From Saprolegnia diclina VS20 (Eukaryota > Oomycota > Saprolegniomycetes > Saprolegniales > Saprolegniaceae): a stretch of 43,015 bases of DNA. Within the stretch, counting starts at the first letter, position 1, and each line of letters opens with the position of its first letter. Location of the stretch: the NCBI RefSeq assembly GCF_000281045.1, contig NW_008246102.1:1-43015 (forward strand), read 5' to 3'. The notes below the pieces were generated by a model. The model saw only the letters and a list, made by a program, of their open reading frames with translations, ran no database searches and was not told the DNA's origin. A program made the position numbers and the translations under genes. Positions 20,468 to 30,681 of the stretch are shown in pieces.

Positions 20468-23400
20468 ATGCGGTGGCGCACCTTGCTCGTCGTCGCGATA
20501 TGCCCTGCGGTGGCGATGGCGGCAGCTTGCAAGGGCGCCGTCGACTGCAGTAGCGCCGTGTGTGCGACCGGAAGCTGCCTCGCGACTGTTATCGCTATGT
20601 GCGCTGGCAACCCCGGCGACTGCAACGACAACAACGCCTGTACCAAGGATACCTGCATCAACGGTGTCTGCGCCTACAGTAGCCAGTGTTCGGCATGCCG
20701 AGGCGACGTCGAGTGCAACGACGGCAATGCCTGCACCGCCGACCTCTGCGTGGCTGGCTGGTGTGCCCACAGTGACACATGTGGCGCCTGCCACGTCGGC
20801 GCCGCCGACTGCAACGACAACAACGCGTGCACCAAGGACGACTGCGTCAACGGCGTGTGCACGTACACCAATCAATGTGGCCCTTGTCGCGGCGACATGG
20901 ACTGCGACGACCACGATCAATGCACGAATGACGTCTGCGTTTCGGGGTTCTGCGCTCACCGGGGGTCCTGCGCGGTCTGTGCCACCGATGGCGCTTGCGA
21001 CGACGGCGACGCCTGCACCCGCGACAGCTGCGTCAATGGACGTTGCCGGCACATCAACGTGTGCCAGGCCTGCAGGGTGGATGCCACTTGCAACGACGAC
21101 GATGCGTCGACGACCGATGTCTGCCTCTCAGGCTGGTGTGCTCACCGAGCCCGTAGTATCTGCGCGTCCAACGCTAATTGTGACGACGGCGACGCCTGCA
21201 CGACCGACGTTTGCGCGAACGGCAGCTGCGTGCATACCAACGGGTGCCAAGACTGTGCGACGGACGGCAACTGCAACGACAGCAAAGATAGCACGCGCGA
21301 TGTGTGCGTGACGGGGTTCTGCCACCATATCCCGGTGGCGAAGGGCTGCAGCGTCGACGCCGCCTGCGACGACGGCAACGCCTGCACAAAGGACGTCTGC
21401 AGCAACGGGACTTGCATCTACACCAACCACTGTGCGTCCTGCGATTCGAATCTGGACTGCAACGACGGTGAGAGTTGCACGGAGGACACGTGTCAGCGCG
21501 GCTGGTGTGCGCATAGCAACAGTTGCGCGACTTGTACAATGTCCAGCGACTGCGACGACGGCAACGAGTGCACAACGGACGCGTGTGGCGTCGACGGCAC
21601 CTGCGCCTATACCAACGTCTGCGGTCGTTGCATCGGTGCGAATGACTGCAACGACGGAGACGCGTGCACCGATGACACATGTGCCAAGGGGTGGTGCGAC
21701 CACAGCGATGCCTGTACGACGTGCTCGTCAGCGTCCGACTGCGACGACAACAACGTCTGCACCGGTGACGTCTGTGTCGGTGGGCGATGCAGCCATCTAA
21801 ATTTGTGCTCGTCGTGTGACGCCGACACGGACTGCCAAGACGATCAAGTAACCACCGTAGACTTTTGTGCCGGCGGCTGGTGCACCCACCCAACTACCAT
21901 CGATTGCACGGCCTCCGCCAACTGCAACGACGGCAATGAGTGCACCTTAGACACCTGCTTAAACGGTCGCTGCAGCTACACCAACCATTGCGTCGGGTGC
22001 CGAGCCGATGCCAACTGTGACGACGGCGATCCGAGAACCGCCGACATGTGTCAGCGCGGGTGGTGTCGACACCGCGTCTTCGGGTCCTGCGTCGCTGCGA
22101 CCGACTGCGACGACGGCAACCCGTGCTCCCAGGACACGTGTGTGGCCAATCAATGTGCATACGACAACCTTTGTGGCGCCTGTGTGGCCGACAATGCCTG
22201 CCACGACGACGACGCGACGACGGCGGACTTTTGTCTCAGTGGGTGGTGCGGGCACGCCAATACGGCTGGCGTCTGTGCCACCGACCGCGACTGTAGCAAC
22301 AATGATGCGTGCGCTCTCGGTGTTTGCAACGCGGTGACACACACGTGCAGCTACACTAACGCCTGCCCGCACTGCCGCAGTGACGGCGACTGCAACGACG
22401 GGACATCGTCAACGACCAACGTGTGCATTCGCGGCTGGTGCGCGCGTAGCAACGCCAACGCGCCGTGCGCTACCGACCCCGACTGCGACGACGGCAACCG
22501 GTGCACGGGCGATCGGTGCCGCAACGGTGTGTGCGACTACGTCAACATCTGCGGCGCATGCAAGACCGACGTCACATGCAAGGACGGGAACCCGTGTTCG
22601 GTTGACTACTGCGCCAACGGCTGGTGCGCGCACAGCAACATTTGTGCGACGTGCGTTCAGGACAGCGACTGCGTTGACAACACCAACTGCACTGCGCAAG
22701 CGTGCGTGAGTGGCCTCTGCACCTACGTCAACGCCTGCAACACGTGCCGGAGCGACAGCGAGTGCTTTGACAGCGACGACTGCACGATGGATCTATGTGT
22801 GGCCGGTGCCTGCGCCCATCCCTACAGCTGCGCAACGTGTACAACCGAAACCGACTGCGACGACCACAACGCCTGCACCGATGACGTCTGCGACGGCACC
22901 TGCTCGTACATCAACCGTTGCAACTTTTGTGTCAACGACGCCTCGTGCAACGACGGCAACACGACATCGGTCGACGTGTGCGCCAACAACTGGTGTCTGC
23001 ACCGGAGCGCTCAAGTCGCCTGCAGCGATGCTGCCGACTGCGACGACGGCGACCTTTGCACCCAAGAAACGTGCCACAAGGGGTACTGTGTCTACGCAAA
23101 CATCTGTGGCGCCTGCTCGACGGACGCTCAGTGCGACGACAATAGCGCTTGTACGGCCGACATGTGCACCACCGGGTGGTGCCAGCACTCGGGGACGTGC
23201 GCCATCTGTACTTCGGTCGACGACTGCGACGACGACGACCCGTGCACGACCGACGCCTGCAGCGCCACCGGCCAATGCGTCTACACCAACGTGTGCCAAA
23301 GCTGCTCGGTCGATGCCAACTGCAACGATGGTCGCCCGAATACCCAAGACTCGTGCTCGTCCGGCCACTGCTATCACTTGGAAGCCGATTTATGCACCGT

Positions 23401-24217
23401 GGACAGCGACTGCGACGACGGCTCGTCCTGTACGGTCGACGTGTGCGCCAACGGCCAGTGCTCGTATGCGACGGTGCGCTGGGGCGCCTACTGCAACCAG
23501 CCCTGCGCCGTGGCCGGTTTCGACACGGCATGCTTTGGCCTCATCACATGCGACAAGGCGACGGGAGAGCTGCCCGTCTGCTCGGGCTACTGCCTCGATG
23601 GCTACTATGGGCGCGACTGTTCTGCGACCATTCCAAAAATGGGCACCGGTGCGATTGTACTGCAGGTGCGGCTTGCCGGTGCGATAGCATGCCCCGGGAG
23701 AAGCACCTTGTTCAACTTTGCAACTGCCCTTGAACTCACGGACGTTAATATGGCGCTTGCAAGCTGTGTGCTCGTATCCACCGACTCGGCAAATTCGATT
23801 CTGTCGAGTGTCCCGGCCAAGCCGACTTCTATTGTGCAGTACCCGCTGCCGACCGCCGCCGACATTACGCTTGTTGTCTCGGGCGCCGAGAATTTCAACG
23901 CGACGTACCAGTACTACCTCAGCGCGGTCGCAAGCGGGCGACTCGCGTCGGCCTTCCACGTCACCAAAGCCATCGAGCTCAATGGCGCCGTGGCGTATGA
24001 TAGTAATGGCACTCGGATCACGCTGGTGGCGAATCCCATTACGTGGGCAATGCTCGTTGGCTACTGCGTGCTCGCCGCATTTTGCGGTGGCGTCTTTGTT
24101 TTGATGGTGTGGCAGATCTACCTCCGGTGTTGTCGCCGACGCCGTCTCGTGGCCAAGGAGAGAGTGACTCTTCTTGAGCAAAAGATTGCTCCCAAGCACC
24201 GAGCCGGTCGAATATAA
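20468..24217 (+). CDS. Type I membrane protein with about 31 slime-mold-type Cys repeats
   Basis: Single-exon gene of 1249 residues. The N terminus has a signal peptide (RWRTLLVVAICPAVAMA). Residues about 25-1000 hold about 31 copies of a 28-33-residue unit with the pattern C-x5-C-[ND]-D-x2-x-C-T-x-D-x-C-x2-G-x-C-x-[YH]-x3-C, which matches the Dictyostelium-type CTDC repeat. Odd and even units differ: one type ends GWCAH, the other G-x-C-x-YTN, so the true period is a pair of about 61 residues. An EGF-like stretch (CLDGYYGRDC) follows, then a roughly 170-residue membrane-proximal domain that I do not recognise. A transmembrane helix (about 1193-1215) and a basic cytoplasmic tail (RRRRLVAKER) close the protein. 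The ectodomain should be a long disulfide-bonded rod. A surface adhesin or receptor role is inferred; the ligand is unknown. Confidence 0.85.
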   Translation: MRWRTLLVVAICPAVAMAAACKGAVDCSSAVCATGSCLATVIAMCAGNPGDCNDNNACTKDTCINGVCAYSSQCSACRGDVECNDGNACTADLCVAGWCAHSDTCGACHVGAADCNDNNACTKDDCVNGVCTYTNQCGPCRGDMDCDDHDQCTNDVCVSGFCAHRGSCAVCATDGACDDGDACTRDSCVNGRCRHINVCQACRVDATCNDDDASTTDVCLSGWCAHRARSICASNANCDDGDACTTDVCANGSCVHTNGCQDCATDGNCNDSKDSTRDVCVTGFCHHIPVAKGCSVDAACDDGNACTKDVCSNGTCIYTNHCASCDSNLDCNDGESCTEDTCQRGWCAHSNSCATCTMSSDCDDGNECTTDACGVDGTCAYTNVCGRCIGANDCNDGDACTDDTCAKGWCDHSDACTTCSSASDCDDNNVCTGDVCVGGRCSHLNLCSSCDADTDCQDDQVTTVDFCAGGWCTHPTTIDCTASANCNDGNECTLDTCLNGRCSYTNHCVGCRADANCDDGDPRTADMCQRGWCRHRVFGSCVAATDCDDGNPCSQDTCVANQCAYDNLCGACVADNACHDDDATTADFCLSGWCGHANTAGVCATDRDCSNNDACALGVCNAVTHTCSYTNACPHCRSDGDCNDGTSSTTNVCIRGWCARSNANAPCATDPDCDDGNRCTGDRCRNGVCDYVNICGACKTDVTCKDGNPCSVDYCANGWCAHSNICATCVQDSDCVDNTNCTAQACVSGLCTYVNACNTCRSDSECFDSDDCTMDLCVAGACAHPYSCATCTTETDCDDHNACTDDVCDGTCSYINRCNFCVNDASCNDGNTTSVDVCANNWCLHRSAQVACSDAADCDDGDLCTQETCHKGYCVYANICGACSTDAQCDDNSACTADMCTTGWCQHSGTCAICTSVDDCDDDDPCTTDACSATGQCVYTNVCQSCSVDANCNDGRPNTQDSCSSGHCYHLEADLCTVDSDCDDGSSCTVDVCANGQCSYATVRWGAYCNQPCAVAGFDTACFGLITCDKATGELPVCSGYCLDGYYGRDCSATIPKMGTGAIVLQVRLAGAIACPGRSTLFNFATALELTDVNMALASCVLVSTDSANSILSSVPAKPTSIVQYPLPTAADITLVVSGAENFNATYQYYLSAVASGRLASAFHVTKAIELNGAVAYDSNGTRITLVANPITWAMLVGYCVLAAFCGGVFVLMVWQIYLRCCRRRRLVAKERVTLLEQKIAPKHRAGRI

Positions 24218-24743
24218 GTTGGCTTTGCGTTCTCCTAGCTAGCTAGCTATTCGATCCCGACCGGGCATCCCAATGTGGCAATTTGCTCTTTAATATTTAA
24301 AGAGCAGTGCTTTTTACTATGTGTAGTGCAGTGCGCGTGTTATCGGACAGCAACGGCGACGTGGTATCGTCTGCTCTACTCGCCAAAATATGCTCTATTG
24401 CTGTGCCAACTATGAGCGCTTTCGTTTCAAACGTCATTTCACCGAGCAAGTGGCCGCCGCGTCCACAATGTTGTTTTAGAAATGGCACTACGGTCTTATT
24501 TATGGCATGTGCCAAAAATAAGTTGGTATGGGTGCCACATCCAGGCGATTTCATTTTTGTTGGAATCGCAGAGTGGTCAATCGCTCAAAATGGCACGGGG
24601 CCAAAGGAAAAACACAGTGCCAGGCGTCGCACAAGGCGTGGTCTACGCCACAACGAGGCGCTTGATCTTCGCGGGTAGATGTTGTGATGCGTCAAAACGA
24701 CATGTATATTTGCGCCGGTGTGCGAATATTTTTGCTTCTAACG
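24218..24743. other. Convergent spacer, 0.5 kb
   Basis: The spacer lies between the stops of the Cys-repeat gene (plus) and the first LRR gene (minus). It starts with a short CTAG tandem (CTAGCTAGCTAGCTA near 24235). Open frames on both strands (about 85-120 residues) match nothing I recognise and have no typical codon bias. Confidence 0.3.
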
Positions 24744-26249
24744 TTAGTATACTCTGGCTTGGGTCACCAACGAAATCGAGCACGCTTGACCATTCGCCAA
24801 CTCGAGTTGCATCATAGTCGTGGTGTGCCGCGCTACTATGCGCCATCCGTCGTCGCGCATGCTACGCACCAAAGCTACGGCCGCGGCTTCCGAGATGTGG
24901 ACGCTGTACAGTACGATTCGACGCGTCGTCATGGCGCAGCGCGCGACGAGTGGGCTCAGTCGCGCCGCCCAGCCGTCTCTGCAGTTGGTGGCCACGTCGA
25001 TTTCAACGTCCTGGAGCGCTGGCATGACCGCGGTCGCGCTGAGCAAGGCAACTGCCGCCGCCTCGTTGTACGAGTTGTCCCGAAGCTTGAGCTCGCGGAG
25101 CGCCGTGCATTTGGGCAGCACCGACGCGAACGCCAAGGCGCCATCGTCGTCCAGTCGCGACTGGTTCACACGCAGCGTGGCGAGAGCCGGGAGCGACGGC
25201 AGAATGGACGTCAAGGGCGAGACATCGACGCCGTCGAAAAATGTGTTTTTGAGGTTCAAGCATTTGAGGTGCTGCATCGTGGGAAGCACGGTCGCAAGCT
25301 CGGCGATCAGCGTTCGCGGGCAAAGGGCAAATGCATATGATGTGTTGCGCGAGAGTCGGAGCTCTTCAAGTTGCGTTGCCGTGGCCAGCGACTGCCCGAG
25401 GCGGCGCGTCACGACCTCGGCCGCGTCATCGGTATAGCTTTGATTGGTCCAGCGAAAGACACGCGTCGACCGTGGAAGCGGCAGTCCATCCAGGCCATGC
25501 GACCCAACGTATTGCAGGCTCTTGAGATCTATGTCTTGAAGCGTCGTCGAGTGGGCGATGGCGGCTGCGAAGGCTGGACCGACACCGTCGTTGCCGTCGT
25601 CGTCGATCGCGAGGCTGGCGTAGCGCACCCGGAGACGCACCGCCGGGCGCGTCTCGAGCCATCGAACGAGGCTGTCGACAACGGACGGCGGCAGATCGAT
25701 CTCGTTGTCGCGACTTGCTTGAATGTCGACGTGCACCAGGCGCGGCAGTGGGGCGCTGAGAATTATGTCGATCTGCTTGATGTCGCCGGTGCGGCCAAAC
25801 CAATTCGAGTAGTCGATGCACAGCGTTGTCAAGCGCGGGCAGGCAAGGAGCGCGGCCCGGATCGCCGCCGCTTCGTCAGGACTCATGCAAAAGCCGTTGG
25901 ACGGCACAAGCGTCACAGTAGTCACGAGATGCGCAAGAGCGAGAACGTGGGAGGTCCACTCGTTAAACCGGCCAATGGTAACGGCCACTTGCGGTACGAA
26001 CGGCGCGGCGGCGGTCGCGTACGCAGCAACTGGGGCGCCACTCTGGCCTCTCTCGGCCATCTCGTGCGCGTTAAAGGTCATACGGAGTGCGTCCAAGCTG
26101 CAGCCGGGAGGGCAGGTCGTCGTTCCCCATGTAAAAACGTGCTGCATCCCTGGCGTCTTCTCTGGCAGCGCACGCAGCAGCGTCATGAGCGTGGCATGCG
26201 ACGGGAGGTACAACGCAATGAGCTCGATCGTCTCGAGCGGAAGGACCAT
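24744..26249 (-). CDS. F-box-like/leucine-rich-repeat protein, intact array member
   Basis: Single-exon gene of 501 residues. The N terminus MVLPLETIELIALYLPSHAT, with the following LMTLLRALPE, has the helix pattern of an F-box. The rest is a series of leucine-rich repeats, for example LEELRLSRN, LKCLNLKNT, LATLRVNQSRL and LRELKLRDN, spaced 25-30 residues apart as in RNI/cyclin-F-type LRRs. F-box/LRR proteins usually present substrates to SCF ubiquitin ligases; the F-box assignment here is tentative. Three relatives follow in the same orientation (26961-28409, 28963-29800 and 30682-32104), making a tandem array. This copy is the only one that is complete and unbroken. A shared run near the C terminus, VATNCRDGWAARLSPLVARC, recurs in all four. 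Confidence 0.75.
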   Translation of the reverse strand: MVLPLETIELIALYLPSHATLMTLLRALPEKTPGMQHVFTWGTTTCPPGCSLDALRMTFNAHEMAERGQSGAPVAAYATAAAPFVPQVAVTIGRFNEWTSHVLALAHLVTTVTLVPSNGFCMSPDEAAAIRAALLACPRLTTLCIDYSNWFGRTGDIKQIDIILSAPLPRLVHVDIQASRDNEIDLPPSVVDSLVRWLETRPAVRLRVRYASLAIDDDGNDGVGPAFAAAIAHSTTLQDIDLKSLQYVGSHGLDGLPLPRSTRVFRWTNQSYTDDAAEVVTRRLGQSLATATQLEELRLSRNTSYAFALCPRTLIAELATVLPTMQHLKCLNLKNTFFDGVDVSPLTSILPSLPALATLRVNQSRLDDDGALAFASVLPKCTALRELKLRDNSYNEAAAVALLSATAVMPALQDVEIDVATNCRDGWAARLSPLVARCAMTTRRIVLYSVHISEAAAVALVRSMRDDGWRIVARHTTTMMQLELANGQACSISLVTQARVY

Positions 26250-26408
26250 GGTCGACAGTAAATTGCAGAATGCCCAATCAAACTGCAGATCAAGGCTAGA
26301 CAGACCATCATTCGCGCGATACCAATGGGATAGTCTGCAATCTCATTCCAAGGATACGGACGTAACCGTTATAACGATAGAATGTTAGGTTACTAACCCG
26401 TTATTCTC

Positions 26409-26448
26409 CCTGTTACGTTGCTGACTCGACATGAAATAACGTAACAGG
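26409..26448. repeat. Inverted repeat, 11-bp perfect arms
   Basis: CCTGTTACGTT (26409-26419) is followed after 18 bp by its exact reverse complement AACGTAACAGG (26438-26448). The sequence just upstream (26350-26400) also contains several GTTA/TAAC motifs. It may be the end of a small transposon remnant or simply a hairpin; the neighbouring N gap hides any partner. Confidence 0.35.
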
Positions 26449-26540
26449 TCGCATGCCCAACCCCCTACGCCTTCTCCAAACACCCTCTGCGTCCGCAAGT
26501 CGTGCTGCTGCTTCTCGAAGAACTGCCAGTTATCGTGCAT

Positions 26541-26960
26541 NNNNNNNNNNNNNNNNNNNNNNNNNNNNNNNNNNNNNNNNNNNNNNNNNNNNNNNNNNNN
26601 NNNNNNNNNNNNNNNNNNNNNNNNNNNNNNNNNNNNNNNNNNNNNNNNNNNNNNNNNNNNNNNNNNNNNNNNNNNNNNNNNNNNNNNNNNNNNNNNNNNN
26701 NNNNNNNNNNNNNNNNNNNNNNNNNNNNNNNNNNNNNNNNNNNNNNNNNNNNNNNNNNNNNNNNNNNNNNNNNNNNNNNNNNNNNNNNNNNNNNNNNNNN
26801 NNNNNNNNNNNNNNNNNNNNNNNNNNNNNNNNNNNNNNNNNNNNNNNNNNNNNNNNNNNNNNNNNNNNNNNNNNNNNNNNNNNNNNNNNNNNNNNNNNNN
26901 NNNNNNNNNNNNNNNNNNNNNNNNNNNNNNNNNNNNNNNNNNNNNNNNNNNNNNNNNNNN
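26541..26960. other. Assembly gap (420 N)
   Basis: A run of 420 N lies inside the 3' end of the second LRR gene. Any open frame crossing it is an artefact. The sequence on its far side (26385-26540, minus strand) encodes a protein-like stretch containing NWQFFEKQQHDLRTQRVFGE that does not resemble the LRR family. It could be the end of a different gene whose body is in the gap. Confidence 0.95.
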
Positions 26961-28409
26961 AGCTGCCGCAAGGTAAAATTGGTCTCCCATCGGGTCCTTG
27001 CGCAAGCCCGCGTCGACCAAGGCGCTGGCTAGCGCCGCGCGCGCCGCCGTCGAGACGTTGAAACTGTAGAGCGTGAGTTGGCCAGTCGTAATGGCGCACG
27101 TTGCCAGCAGCGGACTCAGTCGCTGTATCCAGCCGTCGCGACAACGGGTTGCAACGTCGATTGCCACGTAATCGAGAACGGGCATTCGGGCGATGACTGC
27201 CAATAGCGCTTCGGACGACGCTTCGTTGTACGCACCGCGTTGAAGCATCAGTTCGCGCAGCGAGGTGCAGCGCGGAAGCATCGACGCGAGCGCCAGTGCA
27301 CCGGCGTCGTCGAGGCGCGTTGTTTTGATTCGCAGCGTCTCCAAAGCGGGCAGCAGCGGAAGAACTGCCGTGAGAGGCGCGATGTCGACGCCTCGCAATG
27401 AGTTGTCCTTGAGGTACAACAGCTTGAGGTGCTGCATCGTTGGCAAGGCCGCTGCGAGCTCGGCCACCAGCGTCGTCGAGCACAGCGTTTTCTTGCCTGC
27501 GAGATGGAGCGTCTCCAGATGGGTGGCCGAAGCGAGGGAGGCCACGAGGTAGCGGGCGAGTGTTGCTGTATTCGAGCGGCGTCGCGCGCCTTCGTCGCTG
27601 GTCCAGCGGAACGTGCGCAGCGTCGGCGGCAGTGGCTGCCCGAAAAGGCCGTGCGTGTTGAAGAACGTCACGTTCTTCAGGTCGACCGTTTCCAGTGTCG
27701 TCGAGCGCGAGATCGCCGACGCCAGCGCCGCACCGACGCCGTCACGACCGTTTTCATCGATCGCCACGCTCAAATGGTGTAGTCGGAGGTACGTGGCTGG
27801 CCCCGTCTCAACCCACTGGACGAGGCTCTTCACGCTCGATGCGGCGAGACGGTGCACGGTCTCCGAGCCATTGATGTCGACAAACGTGAGCTGCGGCATG
27901 CGGGGTGCAGCGCTGATAACGTCGTCAATACTGGCGAGAGCTCCGATGCTGTCGCTCGAGGTTTTGTATCGGATGTACAGCATGCGCACGCGGGGGCACG
28001 CGACGAGCGCGTCACGGAGCGCATTCGATTGGTTGGGAAGATCAAAGGCAGCGTCAGGCTCGAACGTGACCGACGTGACGAGGTGGGCGATGGCGTCGAC
28101 GTACCGGTCCCACTGCGCCATGTTGCCGACGGTGACCGACACTTGCGGTGCGAACGGCGTCGCGGCAGCGTACGCAGCAATTGACGCCGGATCGACCTCG
28201 TAGTGATCGAATAAGCGCGTATCGAACGACATGCTCAGTCTGCAAAAACTCACAAAACCACAATGGCGCGTGCCGTCCGTCTTGCCCCAAATCCGGACGA
28301 CGTCCATCGCTGGCGTATGCTCGGGCAGAACATCCAAAAATGCGACGAGCGCCGGTCGCGACGGGATGTACGCTGCAATGTGCTCGATCGTTTCGAGTGG
28401 TAGGCGCAT
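26961..28409 (-). CDS. F-box-like/LRR protein, C terminus lost in gap (partial)
   Basis: The start at 28409 (MRLPLETIEHIAAYIPSRPA) aligns with the start of the neighbouring LRR gene, and 483 residues are readable before the N run. F-box-like helix at 1-35, then leucine-rich repeats (LETVDLKNVTFF, LETLHLAGKKTL, LKLLYLKDNSL, LETLRIKTTRL, LRELMLQRGAY). The tail VATRCRDGWIQRLSPLLATC matches the family signature. Judging from the decayed copy downstream, only about 20-40 residues should be missing in the gap. It is the closest relative of that decayed copy: both share VDLxNVTFFNxHGLFGQP. The open frame extends upstream of 28409, but the family alignment supports this ATG. Confidence 0.72.
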
Positions 28410-28962
28410 CGAAAGACGTGGCCGGCGATGAATGGAGTAATGAGGGTTCGGAGATGCTAGATTGCCTATTTGGGAATGTAGGTCGCCTGTCAAAACCATC
28501 ACTCATTGGACGGCACGCATGTTCGAGTGCACAACGCGTGACGGGTACAGCCAATCAGAAGCCAGGAACCGGGTTGCATCAACATCTCGATTTGATATCG
28601 GACAAAACAAGCTGTGAGCTTGCACGACGGAAACGACTTGAGTATTATAATAGTTGTCAGGTGGTACGTTACCGGGATTACTAGCACCCCATGGGTTCGG
28701 TTTCGACGTGGTCCATCGACAGGCTGCTTGATCGACCGACGATCCTTGGTTTCTTCCCACAACCGGTACTCCCGCGCGGTCAGGCCTCGGCGGAGCACGA
28801 GCTGGGGAGACCAATCGATGCACCGGAGGGCCACGTTGCGACTCAAGTATTAGTACTACTGTAGTCGACACATTGTAAAGTCCCGTACCGGTATTGCTGG
28901 TGTAGTATGCTATTGTGGCCAGCGCTCAAAGCGAGACACATTACCAGCAATATCGGTCGGTG
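28410..28962. other. Spacer between LRR genes 2 and 3
   Basis: This 0.55-kb stretch should carry the promoter of LRR gene 2. On the minus strand two overlapping frames of about 115-122 residues exist, but neither is recognisable nor continuous with a known family. No RNA gene was found. Confidence 0.3.
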
Positions 28963-29800
28963 TTAGTTGAACAACAAGCTACGGTCTTCCAACGAGATGG
29001 AACTGAATCGCTCCTGCGTCGCGTCATCGCTGCCACTCGGAGCCGCCACCCAGTAGGATGGGGCTTCCGAAAAGACCTCGCACAAACCCGCGTCGAACAA
29101 GACGCTTGCTAGCGCCGCAAGCGCGGGTGTCGAGACACTGGGACTGTAAAGCCAAACGCCCTCGGTCGTAATGACGCACGTTGCAAGCAGCTGACTCAGT
29201 CGCTGCATCCAGCCGTCGTTCCAACTTATGCGATGGCGGATCAATAGCGCTTCAGACGACGCTTCTTTGTACTCGCCGCCTTGCACCATCAACTGGCACA
29301 GTGAGGTGAAACGCGGAAGCATCCACCAGAGTCCTTGGGCACAATGTGCTGCTGCCAGCAAGCTGGAGCGACTCCAGTTGCGTGGCTGACGCGAGCGAAG
29401 CCCCGAGGTGGCGGGTGAGTGTCGCTGCTGTCAGGAGGCGTGGTGCGTGTTCGTCGCAGGCCCAAAAGAACACACGTGTCGTCGGCGGCTGCCCGAAAAG
29501 GCCATGCCTGTTGAAGAACGTCACGTTGTTCAAGTCGACCGTTTGCGTCGTTGAGCCCGAAATCGCTGCTGCCACCGCATGACGGTCACATTGTGTAGCC
29601 GGAGGCCAATGGCCGGAGGTAGTCGCCGGCCCCGTCTCGATCCACTGAGCAAGGCTGTTGACGCTTGATACGGCGAGACTGCCCCCGGTGTCCGAGCTCT
29701 CAGTATCGACATGGCAAAGGTGTGGAAGGTGGGGCGCAGCGCTGAAGACGCTGTCGACACATAGTCGCCCCAGACCGCGCACCGTCCCACGGTAGAGTGT
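28963..29800 (-). pseudogene. Decayed F-box-like/LRR paralogue
   Basis: Minus-strand pieces in two frames align with the gene at 26961-28409. The upstream piece has SSVNSLAQWIETGPATT and VDLNNVTFFNRHGLFGQP, then RHLGASLASATQLESLQLAG. The downstream piece, in another frame, has MLPRFTSLCQLMVQGGEYKE, then DGWMQRLSQLLATCVITTEG and a stop after SLLFN. Compared with its relative it lacks the N-terminal F-box-like part, about 60 residues between the TLCPRTLV and MLPRFTSL blocks, and about 20 residues before the DGW signature; a frameshift separates the halves. It is a truncated pseudogene in the tandem array. Its C-terminal tail shows what the gapped copy probably encodes. Confidence 0.75.
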
Positions 29801-29871
29801 GCCAGTGGCCCGATGGTTGTGCTGTTCAGGTGCAGCCATAGCGTTGAGAACGGTTGCCGGCATGGGTGTTG

Positions 29872-29923
29872 CACATTTTGCCCGTGATCCGAGAAAGCAC
29901 ATTTTGCCCGTGATCCGAGAAAG
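29872..29923. repeat. 26-bp tandem duplication, two perfect copies
   Basis: A 26-bp unit beginning CACATTTTGCCCGTGATCC occurs twice head to tail (29872-29897 and 29898-29923) with no mismatch, just beyond the 5' side of the decayed LRR paralogue. It has no coding meaning that I can see and looks like a recent slippage duplication. Confidence 0.85.
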
Positions 29924-30213
29924 CACGTGCTTGCAGTTCTGCCTGCAGAACAAGGTGAAGCTCGACAACGTAGTCGCCCCGGCTAGAAATAGGTTTAGCT
30001 TCTTGTAGGTTAATTCACTCACACTTCATTTCGACTCCTTTTGAGCACTTGTCTTCCACCACCCTCGGTGCGCAGACGAAGCAGGCCTCAACAATGGGTA
30101 CATGGACGTCAGCGCTGTCTAGACTGCAAGGCGGCTCGTAGCACACACGCTTGGCACCACTTTGTCGGTAGAGAGTTCTAAGAACACGAAAGGACACGAA
30201 AGACTAGTTCGGT

Positions 30214-30561
30214 TCACTGAGTTTGTGTAAACACGTACTGAAACGTGGTGCGAGCTGAGCTTGTTGCTGCTGTCGGAGGCAAAACTGTGATGTCAAAGAC
30301 GAAACCGTGCGCCCAGTTGGCGTCCGTGAGCGTCTTCCAGTTGACGTCGTTGAAGGTGCAGACTATCGTCTTGTCGGCGTTGGTGACACCGCAGACGCGG
30401 CCGTCGCCGACCGCGTCTTCGCTGAGCGTTTCGCCAGTCTTGTCAAGCGAGCATTTCAAGAGCGCACCGGATGCGTCGCTTGGACAAGGATTTGATCTCC
30501 TCGGCACATTCCAATGCTGTCGCGTGACGCTCGCCGGCTGCATCGTCCAACTCACCGTCAC
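30214..30561 (-). pseudogene. Tectonin-like fragment A
   Basis: A 115-residue minus-strand frame contains AVGDGRVCGVTNADKTIVCT followed by FNDVNWKTLTDANWAHG. The G-x-VCGV-x2-AD pattern with spaced Trp residues recalls tectonin beta-propeller blades, the lectin-like repeats of TECPR proteins and slime-mold tectonins. Only about one and a half blades are present and no signal peptide is seen, so this is a fragment. A related fragment (GGGRLCGVTKADKT, DINWKTL) lies in the opposite orientation at about 41335-41577. Comparison shows that this copy lacks about 12 residues before the GDGRVCGV block. The assignment is tentative. Confidence 0.4.
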
Positions 30562-30681
30562 GACAAGACAATATCGTTAACGTTATTGAGGAAAGAGCAC
30601 TCGACTGGACAGCTCAATATAGCAACCATGGGGCGACGCCTCCGACGTGCGATCCGAAGGTACCCACGCAGTGTCTTCATT

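Noticed and set aside
20375-23377. Several long minus-strand frames rich in Val, Ala and Arg, and the dense DNA repeats
   Set aside because: They are shadows of the Cys-repeat gene; the DNA periodicity comes from the protein repeat. It is not a CRISPR array: units are coding, diverged, and have no unique spacers.
26385-28502. 705-codon frame through the N gap
   Set aside because: The frame is open only because N codons are not stops. The real LRR gene should end inside the gap.
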